From Eustoma russellianum (taxonomy: Eukaryota > Streptophyta > Magnoliopsida > Gentianales > Gentianaceae): a stretch of 64,000 nucleotides of DNA. Below the pieces are notes generated by a model, which had not been told where the DNA came from, made no database searches, and saw only the letters and a list, made by a program, of their open reading frames with translations. Position 1 is the stretch's first letter. Every line of letters starts with the position of its first letter. Positions 1-9,497 of the stretch are shown in pieces. Position numbers and translations under genes: made by a program. Where the stretch lies: contig AP025040.1 of the NCBI GenBank assembly GCA_036186865.1, positions 37,888,671-37,952,670 of the forward strand, written 5' to 3'.

Positions 1-186
1 ATGTCAAGTCTTATGCTTCGTGTATCATGATGCATGTACTTCTTTCAAACCACACACAACACCCATGCATATGTCTTCTTTCATAAACATGTCATGCGTG
101 TCATTTCACAAACTTTTCATAATACATCTTATCATATTCTTCGCGTAGCAGAACTTTATACCCTGTGGGTGATCAGTCCACAGCAA

Positions 187-476
187 ACAGAACTTTATAC
201 CCCGTGCTGAAAGGTCCATGGCCCCATAACATATAACTTTATACCCCGTGCTGAAAGGTCCACGGCCCCATTACATATATCATATATCTGTGCTGAAAGG
301 TCAACGGCCCCATTACATATATCATATATCCGTGCTGAAAGGTCCACGGTCCCATAACATAACTTTATTTTCCGTGCTGATAGGTCCACGGCCCCATAAA
401 ATAACTTAATTTTCCGTGTTGATAGGTCCACGGCCCCATAAAATACTTTATACCCTGCTGTTGATTCACAGATCAC
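187..476. repeat. Tandem repeat, ~42-53 bp units, in F1 LTR
   Basis: About six imperfect copies of a unit built around GTGCTGAAAGGTCCACGGCC followed by an AT-rich spacer. The related LTR at 62485-63758 carries the same unit in reverse complement but with fewer copies (about 62790-62995), so copy number has changed between elements. The ~90-residue repetitive ORF on the minus strand is a by-product of the repeat. Confidence 0.85.
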
Positions 477-1297
477 GCTTTTATACCCTGCTTTCGCAGG
501 CGTGACTTTTATACCCTGCGATCAACCAGCAGCCATCTTGTCTTTCGAAAACTTCAAACTTTTCTTGTAAACACATGTTCTTTCGCAAAGTAATTCTCAA
601 ATCAAATGCAAGTGCCCATGTCATGATGCAGAATGCTCATGTAACATCATATCAAACGTGTAAACATGCACACACACTTTACATATCAAGTACAAAGTTC
701 TGAACCTCTATCACATCCTGCTCGTATCATTTCATGTCCCTTCGTATTACGAAATCACCTCGAGTTCACACTTAATCTTGCTCGTTCATACTTCCTCAAA
801 CACACCCTTTTCGTACCATTTTGTGCTCTTTCATATTTCTAACTCTCTTTGGGTTCATACCTAACTTTACTCATTCACACTTAACATTTACAACTCAAAT
901 ACACCTCATTCATACCACTTCATGCCCTTTCGTATCACGAATCCACTTCGAATTCATACTTAACCCTACTCATTCACACTTAATGTTTACAACTCTAGCA
1001 CACTTTCAAAACACTTTGTAATTTATGAGCAATGGAAGATAATAAAGGTATCTCACTCACACATCTTACATATCAAGTATACGGTCTTGCACCTCAAACA
1101 CTTCCTGTTTGTATCCTTCCAAGTCCGTTCGTCTCACTAATTCACTTGGGATTCAATCTTATTCTTACTTAGTCAATCTTACCATCTATTCCTCAATTAC
1201 ACCTCAAATACCCTTGCATTTTATGTTCAAAGGAAGTGTATAAAGTTGCTACACTTACATAGGGCACCTAAAGGGTCAAAAAGACTTCCAGTACACT

Positions 1298-1665
1298 TGG
1301 AACGCCACATGAGGCGCCTAAAGTGACATAGAGCGCCTATACTAGGCGTTCGAAGTGTTTGGGGATGTGCCGTAGACATTGAACGCTACATGAAGCGCCT
1401 AATGTGACATAGAGCGCCTAATGTAGGTGTTCGAAGTGTTCGGGGATGCTTCATGACACATTGAACGCTACATTAGGCGCCTAATATGACATAGAGCGCC
1501 TAATGTAGGTCTTCGAAGTGTTCTGACGGTTCTAAACTGTAGTTTTCTGTACGGAAAAGCTTCAGGACACATTGAACGCTACATTAGGCGCCTAATGTGA
1601 CTTGAAGCGCCTAATGTAGGTGTTCGAAGTGTTCTGACGGTTCTAAACTGCAGTTTTTCTGCAGT
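1298..1665. repeat. Four tandem units of 82-111 bp rich in GCGCC motifs
   Basis: Units start near 1298, 1378, 1460 and 1571. Each contains ATTGAACGCTACAT or a variant, then AGGCGCCTAA (or AAGCGCCTAA), GACATAGAGCGCCTA and TCGAAGTGTT. Units three and four carry an extra block with TTCTGACGGTTCTAAACTG. The AGGCGCCT core is palindromic, so each unit could fold or bind a dimeric factor. It lies inside the F1 LTR. Confidence 0.85.
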
Positions 1666-2264
1666 AACTTCCATCCTTCATCTTCTTCCTTCACCCCTTC
1701 CATGATCAATACTTCAAGATCTATCTTAACACCATAGATTCATCATTCTTAACATCCAACAGCATGGATTGATTCTTAACATGTACACTAATATACACTC
1801 TATGTATTCCATCACCACAACCTCCAATATGACTCATCAACTTTCCAACACCACAAATCTACCACAAAGCCATCATTAATCCTTCAACCTTCTGCAACTA
1901 CTCTCAAAACACTCAAGATGTACTCCATGGACTCAAGAACTTATAGCAAGCAATGAACACATTACGGATAGCACTTTGATGGGCATATTTATCAACAAAG
2001 ATCACAACATAACTATTTTTAGAAATTGGCCCAAAGAACGTGATTGTACACCATCAACAACAACAATAATTACATATAGTAAAGCATTTAAAATAAACAA
2101 CCCAAAGCTACTGATGTGTGATCCAAGTTTTCTCTTTGTAAGAACATAGGGCCTAAAGTATCAAAATTTGCGTAAAGCGTATAGAAAGATTACTTGCCTT
2201 TGTTTCTAGTTAGCCTTACGAGTGTACTGCAGGATTTCGAGAAAGGTTGCACCTAGATTGACCG

Positions 2265-2328
2265 CTCTTTCTTCCTTTTCTTCTTCTCTTCTTCTTCTTT
2301 CTCTTTTCTCCTTCTCTTTTCTCTCTAG
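2265..2328. repeat. Polypyrimidine tract
   Basis: A CT-rich run of about 60 bp, purine-rich on the minus strand, close to the 5' end of the F1 LTR. It is low complexity; I assign no function. Confidence 0.7.
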
Positions 2329-2590
2329 GCATTTTCCCCTCTCTTTTGGCCTTGTAACCGTTGGCACCATAGTGTAAGGAGAGTTATACTAGATTTTGAA
2401 ACTCCCCCATCATTTAAGTGGGGAGGGCGTTTTGGGTATTTTAGCCTAATTTTCCTTAATTCAGCTTTTTGATTATTTTCCACCTATATTTTATTCAATT
2501 ATGCCTCATAAATCTATATAATTAATCAATTATACTTTAAGTTGCTTCCTAATTATTTAATGTCGGACCCAAAAGTTGCGGGGTATGACA

Positions 2591-3927
2591 AAGTCCGCCT
2601 AACAACTCGTCTAAGATATGCCTAGATAACATGAGACTTAAATGAATCAGTTTACACAAGACTTTGGTAGGATGACACTGTTTAAAAGGCTAAGATCAAG
2701 AATAAAATGTTACGACACGTTGCTGAAATTTTCAGCTTCGGGATATTAATAAGCAATGAGCCGTAATCATTATCGATATGACCCTAAGGAAGTTTTGGAT
2801 CACGGAAACCCATCTCCTACTGCATTATGAATCTTGCATGTCATGTCATTGTTAAAAGGGGAAAGTTTGTCTTTTGAAAGGAAACTAAAACAGTTTTAAA
2901 AACTCGTATCGAACGATTTGTCTTTACGTCTGATCTTGGTATATGTTCTGTCCCGGACTCGATATCAGGGTATTTGTTCTGTTCTTCACCCATGTGAGGT
3001 AATATTCTGTTCCAGACCCGAGCGTAACATCCTATTATGGTAGACGGGGTATTGTTCAGTTTTGGACTCATATGGGGTATTATTCTGTTCTAGACCTGAT
3101 ATCGACGTATTTTCTAAACCCATACGTAACATCATTGGTATGTTAAGAGGTAGACGGGGTACTGTTCTGTTCTTGATGGAATCACTCGTAGTAGATGATC
3201 GGTTCATGCGGAGAAAGTGAAGGCCATGGCTTAATGTTCTGTTCTGTTCTGTTCTGTTATGTCCTGTTTTGTTCTGTTCCGTTTTGTTTGGTCTTGCATT
3301 ACTTGTTTTGTCCCCTACCGCATCCCATATGCATAGCATCATTTCCCTTGAAAAATGCGACATTGACCGCTACTAAAAGGTAAAATAGTTACATATGAGA
3401 AAGATAACAGTAAGCTAAGATGTCAGGTGGAAAACTGATAAAAGATTGATTCAACAGGTAAGTAATTATGTCTAAGTCCCATTATCGTATTGCTAGAATT
3501 TCTTATTTATCGTTCTGATGTGTTTCGGTAGAATATAGGGTTACTTGCTGGGTGATTTATCGCTCACTCCTTGTTTACCATTTTTCAGAACCACAGGAAC
3601 CTGAGATTGAGTACGTTGAGAACGAGCCGCAGGTGCCTTATCCATGAGAAAGTGGGCGGCTAGGACTGATAGTGATTTCTGTTTGAGGACTATTTGAGAG
3701 TACTTTGGGAATATGTTCTCATGATTTGTACTGTGTATGACATTGTGGACTTCAGTTGTTTAATGTTTTTATTCATCCTGTTTATCGCCACTGTTTGATG
3801 TTTCCATTGGTAATCCATGACCTACTCATGGACTTGTATTGGACTCGCATCGACGCCTTGTACTTTCCTTAGGAAAGTACGGCGGGTGCACCGTACCAGG
3901 GGCACAACCCGAGTGCAGGGTGCTACA
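2591..3927 (+). repeat. 5' LTR (3' portion) of outer chromovirus
   Basis: Aligns with 32918-34009 of the 3' LTR. It ends GGGTGCTACA at 3927, two bases before the primer-binding site. It contains a repeat block at 2935-3291, a small acidic reading frame ending at 3647, and a perfect hairpin at its end (GTACTTTCC-TTA-GGAAAGTAC) just before GGCGGGTGCACC. Confidence 0.9.
2935..3291. repeat. LTR tandem repeats (~50 bp units plus a GTTCT pentanucleotide run)
   Basis: Imperfect units contain TATTCTGTTC, a GAC-rich core and CATATG or GATATC. They are followed at 3235-3291 by tandem GTTCT repeats. The same block is present at 33240-33610 in the 3' LTR with a shorter pentanucleotide run. Small ORFs on both strands here are artefacts of the repeat. 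Confidence 0.8.
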
Positions 3928-3929
3928 GG

Positions 3930-3941
3930 TGGTATCAGAGC
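3930..3941 (+). other. Primer-binding site, tRNA-iMet type
   Basis: TGGTATCAGAGC lies two bases after the LTR end. It is complementary to the 3' end of plant initiator tRNA-Met, the usual primer for minus-strand DNA synthesis in plant LTR elements. Confidence 0.95.
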
Positions 3942-4247
3942 CCAGGCTCTAGATTCATGGCAGAGCGTAGAAACTAAGTGCTGACCTTAGAATCCTAAGT
4001 TATGATCTTAGTATGAGAGATGGCGTTAGCCTAGGGAACGTAGCATGGATTTAGGAGACTGTCTGCCTTTCTAGCTTCCGACTAGGTAAACAGGCATAAC
4101 TAACCGTAACCTACTAATGACTGGAAGTGCTCCTGTAATAATGGGAGAAAACGACTTAAGTAGATCGTAACTTTCTTTCATGCAGACTATCACTTTGAGT
4201 TAATTCTCACTTAACCTATAAACTTGGAAATTTTTGTGGAAGTGCAG

Positions 4248-4493
4248 ATGGCTAGACCTTGTGGTAGACCAGCTAGGGCCCAGCCTGCAAGAACTAGGTC
4301 CCAGGAGTTGGTGATGTAGGTACCAGCCCAGTCACGTGATGGCCAAGTTCCGCCATCTCCACCACCACAAAATCAAGTCCACCGCAAGTACCTGATCCTG
4401 ATCCCTAGATACCTAATATAGCGGCCTTCTAGTCTTTCTTTCAGATGATAGCTCAAGTTGGAAAGACGATGCTCAACAACTAGGCAGCTCCAC
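4248..4493 (+). pseudogene. gag: Chromovirus gag, N-terminal fragment
   Basis: The ATG at 4248 opens a Pro/Arg-rich start (MARPCGRPAR) typical of plant gypsy gag N-termini, about 300 bp after the PBS. A TAG at 4317-4319 breaks the frame. Further Pro-rich coding potential follows until 4493, where the LTR of an inserted element begins. The rest of gag continues at 13999. Gag would form the virus-like particle; this copy cannot make a complete product. The 3928-4247 leader shows no other feature. Confidence 0.7.
4489..4493. other. Target-site duplication TCCAC (pairs with 13994-13998)
   Basis: TCCAC directly precedes the left LTR terminus at 4494 and directly follows the right LTR terminus at 13993. 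A perfect 5-bp duplication at both ends indicates one integration event. Confidence 0.9.
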
Positions 4494-6540
4494 TGTTACA
4501 AGCCGCACCCCCGACATAGTTGAAAAGAGAACAGAGGAATTTACGACAGAATGTAAGTGCGATCGTTGAACTGCACTTAGTATAATACGTATAATTGCAC
4601 CCAAACGAAACTTAAAATAGCTATTAACATACCCTAGGAGACATAAGAATAATTAAATAGGCATACAAAGAATAGTACAACTTTTATGAAGACTTAAATT
4701 AAAAGAAAAAGGAGTTAACATCTAAGAAAAGTAGGAAAGGACAAGATAGTAACCCTCCACTCCCACTTTTATTTTTACCATTCAAGCATCCAATTTTTAC
4801 CCCACAAATTTCCCAAAAACCAAGAATAACAGGTAAAGGAAAGAGGGAGAAAAAATTCTTCTAATAAACCACCGTTTTTGACTTGTTATGCCACCTTCCC
4901 AACCAATTGAAATGCACGCAAGACTTATATGATTCTTTCATTGCCCCTTCCCAAGCAAAATATACAATAATGAGAATTTTCCTATTTTTCTCTTTCACTA
5001 GGATAAGGTGGGCAAGATCAATTCCTCCTCATGCATCACTTAATTCTTACAAACCTCCCTACCCGCCACTAAGCTTGCATGCAATTCTTACACCATTCCA
5101 CCTAAGCATCCCACACACAAAGGAAAGAGAAAACAAAAATCTTACACATTTATTTTCTTATCCAATTCGAATGCATGCAAGACTTACACAAGCTTCCCAT
5201 TTTTCTTCCCAAGAGACATATTCCATGATGAGATTCCTTTCCTCCCACTATCTCTCAATTTCGCCCATAGCTAAGAAATGGAGGCAAGACCTATTTCCTT
5301 TAATTCCAACTCATTTAATGAAGCCATCCTCAATATTCTTCCCATTTTTCCTTATTTTATTCTCTTCCTCATCATTGCATTTTTGTTTTACACAAACTAA
5401 GTTAACTACCACTCCAATATCATGCAAAAACCTTTTCTTCCACTAACTTACCAAGGCCATCATTAATTCCCCACTAAACTCTACAAATTTCGTCCAAGTT
5501 AGTAGAATAAAGCTTAAAAGCCTTTCATTCCACACTTTTCTCATTACCATCCCTTTATTTCAACCAAAAAACTCCTCTCTAAAACTTCTCTTCTTTCTCC
5601 CTCTCTCTCTCTCTAGCAAGGAAGTTCCCTCACCCTCAATTTTCCTGCTTCACCCGAGAACCCAACAAACAAAGAAGAAGCAATCCCTTTCCATTTTCAA
5701 GTGAAGACACAAGCATCCAAGCCCAAGAACACTTAAGGTAAGGACATTAGGCTTATTTTGACACCCCTCTCTTATCATCTCTTCTCTCACTAAGCCTCAA
5801 AACACCCCTCATTTTAGGTGTTAACCATGAGGTACACCAAGGATGCAAGAAGAACTCCCTAGGTTGAAGAATCGGGGGATTTCAAGAGCTCTAAAGGTAA
5901 AATCTTTTTAAGGTTTGACCTTAGAGTTTTCATCATATTCGTTCCTTGAAATTAACCATTCCTTTTCCATTTCGTTGCCCTTAGGCCGTTTATACCCTAA
6001 ACCAAAAGAAAGAAGGAATCTTTCAATTTTAAGTCTAAGATTCAAGCTTCAGAGGCAAGTATTTCTTCCTAGTTCCTTCAAGGAAATTGAAATCTAAGTT
6101 CAGTATGCTCATTAATAACTAATGGATCATCGCATGCAACTAAAATTATGGTCTCTAAGTTTATTGACACGAATGAAGGCTTGCAAGTTGAAATGGATGA
6201 TGCATGTGTTCTTTTATTGAATGAAACCATTAAGTGTGTTTAAGATGCTACTCTAATTTAACATGCAAGATGAAATTTGGTCATGAATAGACCATCTAAG
6301 CCGTGCATGTCAAGAAGAATGCATCTTTCCTATTATGTTTACACTTAAATGCCAAATGGTAGACATATGAGTATATTATGCTAATAAGTGTGCTAAGAAT
6401 CATCTCCTTTATCATTTTGAGAAGAAATGCATGTCATTTCTTCTATACTCATGTGTAATAGAAAAGATTATCATGAAAATAGAGAATGATAGTCTTATAA
6501 TGATTGAATAATAACTACTCTTTCGTGCATGTATACCAAG

Positions 6541-6770
6541 ATGCTACCTTTGAATATCATCCATGTTAACATCATCATGTTCCTTTCCATAGGGGATGGC
6601 CATGACCCCCTTTATACTCCATGAATTCATCACCATCATCATGATGTGTATTTGATGCTACCCTTGAATATAATCCAGGTTAACATCATCATGTTCCTTT
6701 CCATAGGGGATGGCTATGACCCCCTTTATAGTCCATGAATTCATCATCATCATCACGATGTGTATTTTGA
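6541..6770. repeat. 114-bp tandem duplication unique to the left LTR
   Basis: Two copies starting ATGCTACC(T/C)TTGAATAT at 6541 and 6655. The matching part of the other LTR (about 11539-11660) has one copy, so the duplication happened after integration. Confidence 0.85.
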
Positions 6771-7934
6771 TGATCATGGTCTTACAAAGGAGAAATGACA
6801 TAGGAATCTCTATTTTTAGCTTCGTATGTTGTATGTTATGTGTAGCATGATCATCATCACAAGATGATACATACCATGTATTTGCATGTTATTTTAGTGT
6901 GATCATCATCAATACACTTTCATTTTTTGTGATTTTAAACATGTATGAATGGTATGACTCGAGCATACTATCATTTAGTATAATTGGTATACATTGGAAC
7001 CATTAGGAACATCAAGCTTTGTGTTGGTGATGAAGAATGCCATTTTACACACCGTCACTTTCGGTCAATGGCTTAAAAATAAGTAACTTTGATGCACAAA
7101 TTATTATGGGAATATTTTTGGTAACTTTGACATGCAAACCAAAAGAAAAAGGGTCATAAGTGACATAATTACATAATATGGAAATTTAAATCTTTGGGCC
7201 ACACTACTTTCGGTCCAATGGCCTTTTTGGGTATTTAGATTAACAAGGATCAACATAAATCAATGTCCCTGAAACCACAATACTAGCATAAGCTATAATT
7301 TGCTAAGACAATTAAAGTCCAATGAAATTTTATAAGAAAAGAACGAACAAAACAAAATTGGAACAAGGGGGCCTTTCGGCCCTAAGCTCGAATTCGGCTA
7401 TCACCTATAATTGAGGTAACTTTGCACCTACATATGAATATGAGTTAAATAGGTATTAAGATTAGCTTCATTGGTAAAACGAGATAGCATGAATGTCTAA
7501 CATTATGAATATGAAAGTCCTTCAAGACAAGATATACGGCCTAAAAGGTATAACTCAACCCACTATGATTATTACAACCATTTTCACCTTCTTAATTAAT
7601 ACGTGTAAGATATATATGCTATGCCTAAAACAAGAGAACTAATCACATATGTGTGATAATACACGGCACAAGAAGTACACCAATTAATTAAATTAATTCT
7701 ATGTATGTCCACTTATGCACCAATAAGAACTCGGCCCAATCAAGAATCACCATGAAGATACTTGCCAAAAGAAGTTCATGTCATGCATATTGTCATCATG
7801 TTTTTTGTATCATGGAACATGTTTACGTACCTGAATTATGCATGAAATGTTGTAAGTCTACATCATTTTAAGAATTGTACCGCGAGAAGATTGATTCCAT
7901 ACGACTTATGCATGTATCCATAGGTAAGTATAAC

Positions 7935-8225
7935 ACCTTGTCTGGGACAAGGGCTCTTTACCTATCCTTATACGCATGATATGCAGGCTGAGTGTAACAC
8001 CTTGCCTGGGGTAAGGGTTCTTTGCCTTTTCTGTTACGTCTACGACGTTCAGTATGGAGCGCTACCTGATGTCTGGACTTACGGGAGGATGTCAGAGGCA
8101 AAATACGTGATTACAAAGTGTAACACCGTGTCTGAGACCAGGGTTCTTTGCTATAGCATGTCAACGTTAGTCCTATGTACGTATGATGTAACACCTTGGT
8201 TGGACCATCGGGATTCATTGACAGT
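7935..8225 (+). repeat. Array of four GTAACACC hairpin motifs in F4 LTR
   Basis: Four copies of TAACACC followed by a short inverted repeat: CCTTGTC-TGG-GACAAGG at 7936-7952 (7-bp perfect stem), CCTTGCC-TGG-GGTAAGG at 8000-8016, and weaker copies near 8123 and 8189. The array recurs in the partner LTR (about 12805-13080) and on the minus strand in both LTRs of the other F4 element (about 43350-43625 and 49290-49570). Function unknown. Confidence 0.75.
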
Positions 8226-9120
8226 GCCTGTTGCTACTCGGGGAATCATTCGGTATGTCGTGAGTACCATTCTCATGTTATGTAAAGTGCTATAGCCGCC
8301 ATGTCATGTCATGTTTATGCAAGTACGAAATAAAGTGTTTTCTTTTCAGAAAAGGTTTTCCATTGCATATGTCACAATCATGTCTCATGTACCAATGAAC
8401 TCTAAGTCATGAATCTCGAAAATAAGACAAGTAATATTACGAAAGACAAGAACAAACCAAAGAAGATTGTACACAAGAACGAAGTAACTATGAGTTAAGA
8501 CAAGTTTGTTTAAGCAGGATAGTATGTCTACTTTACAATGCTTTCTATCTGTGATAATGATGCATGATATGATACCTGTGTTCATACTTCTGCATTTACG
8601 TAAAATTTTATTTGTCAGCATCTACCCTATGCTTTACTATTTCTGTTACATTGAGTTTTATGACTCTTTGTGTTACACCATACTGTATCACCCCTCACCC
8701 CGACCCCCATTTATGATCCACTTGACAAACCTAGGCAGAACTACTTGCTGAGTGATTCGTTATCGCTCACCAATTTATATTACCACGCAGATCCACAAGA
8801 CCCTGAACCAGAGTTCATTGAAGACGAGCCGAGGGACTAGATGTACGGAGCTGATTAATAACCGACTATGGCCTCTTTTATATTTTGGGATATTCGGCTC
8901 TGTATTTTGACATTTTGTATCATGGATATATTTATGACACTGATGCGGATGTATTAGGATGTGCTCTTGTCAACGGTTTTTCTGCTTATGTCATTCATTT
9001 CTGCTTATCGATACATGTTATTACAATTTGTACATGTATGATGATGTTGCTTTGTACTTCTCGTAGTAGAGTATGGTGGGTGCACCGTGCCAAGACCTTA
9101 GTCCTGGGTGGGGCACTACA

Positions 9121-9497
9121 AGTGGTATCAGAGCCCAAGGCTCCAAATCCACAGCGGACAACATAAGCTAAACAGCGACGAGTACATAGGTTATGATCGT
9201 AGAGCCTAGGATATGATCTTAGACTTAAGAAGAGACTGTAGAGTCTTGGCCAGTGATTTTAGACTGAGTGCAAAAACCATAGTACAGATTCTCTAGAATG
9301 GTTTATACAAGGTATTAGGGGAAATCATCCTTCCACTTAGAGTCAAATGAATAAATTGGGGGTCATGATAAATAGACTAATTCCCAAAAGAAGAGCCATG
9401 TAGGATATGTTCTTGGAAAATAGGTCTGAACGTCAAACTACACATTACAACTAAGCTTACAAGTTTCATGGACGAAACTTTTTATAAGGGGGAGGAC
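9121..9497 (+). other. Non-coding interior with PBS and PPT
   Basis: TGGTATCAGAGC at 9123-9134 is the primer-binding site. ATAAGGGGGAGGAC ending at 9497 is the polypurine tract directly before the right LTR. Between them I see no coding similarity. The first ~100 bp matches the post-PBS leader of the minus-strand gag-only element (below 48361), so the family assignment is firm. Confidence 0.85.

Larger units (their letters stand above)
1..2590 (-). mobile_element. Ty3/gypsy LTR (family F1), 5' portion, continues off the left edge
   Basis: Read on the minus strand, this begins TGTCATACCCCGCAAC at 2590 and runs leftwards past base 1. The first ~1 kb (bases 1-1015) is similar in reverse complement to 62485-63143 at the right end, where the same family ends at an LTR terminus with a primer-binding site. 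Combining both copies suggests a full LTR near 3.2 kb. It interrupts the 5' LTR of the chromovirus that continues at 2591: the intact 3' LTR of that chromovirus reads straight through the equivalent point near 32918, so 2590/2591 is an insertion boundary. No protein-coding gene is seen; short ORFs here come from tandem repeats. Confidence 0.75.
4494..9120 (+). repeat. Left LTR of LARD-like element
   Basis: 4627 bp, longer than its partner mainly because of a 114-bp tandem duplication at 6541-6770. Features include a CT-rich stretch near 5590, dispersed ATCATCATCATG-type sequence near 6570-6750, the hairpin array at 7935-8225, the small acidic frame ending at 8840 (its ATG changed to ATT here) and the terminus at 9120. 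The 187-codon ORF at 4883-5446 is not preserved in length in the other LTR and I do not call it a gene. Confidence 0.9.

Noticed and set aside
195..476. 93-codon minus-strand ORF with a repeated VDLSA motif
   Set aside because: It is produced by the 42-53 bp tandem repeat and has no support as a protein; copy number differs in the other LTR.
1298..1665. CRISPR-like regular repeats
   Set aside because: Units are tandem without unique spacers, diverge from one another, and lie in a plant LTR.
3195..3383. Cys-rich small ORF suggestive of a secreted peptide
   Set aside because: The Cys and Phe residues come from translating the GTTCT pentanucleotide run.
4883..5446. 187-codon + strand ORF in the left F4 LTR
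   Set aside because: The equivalent region of the other LTR (10085-10451) breaks it into shorter frames; Ser/Leu/His-rich low-complexity translation of CT-rich LTR sequence.
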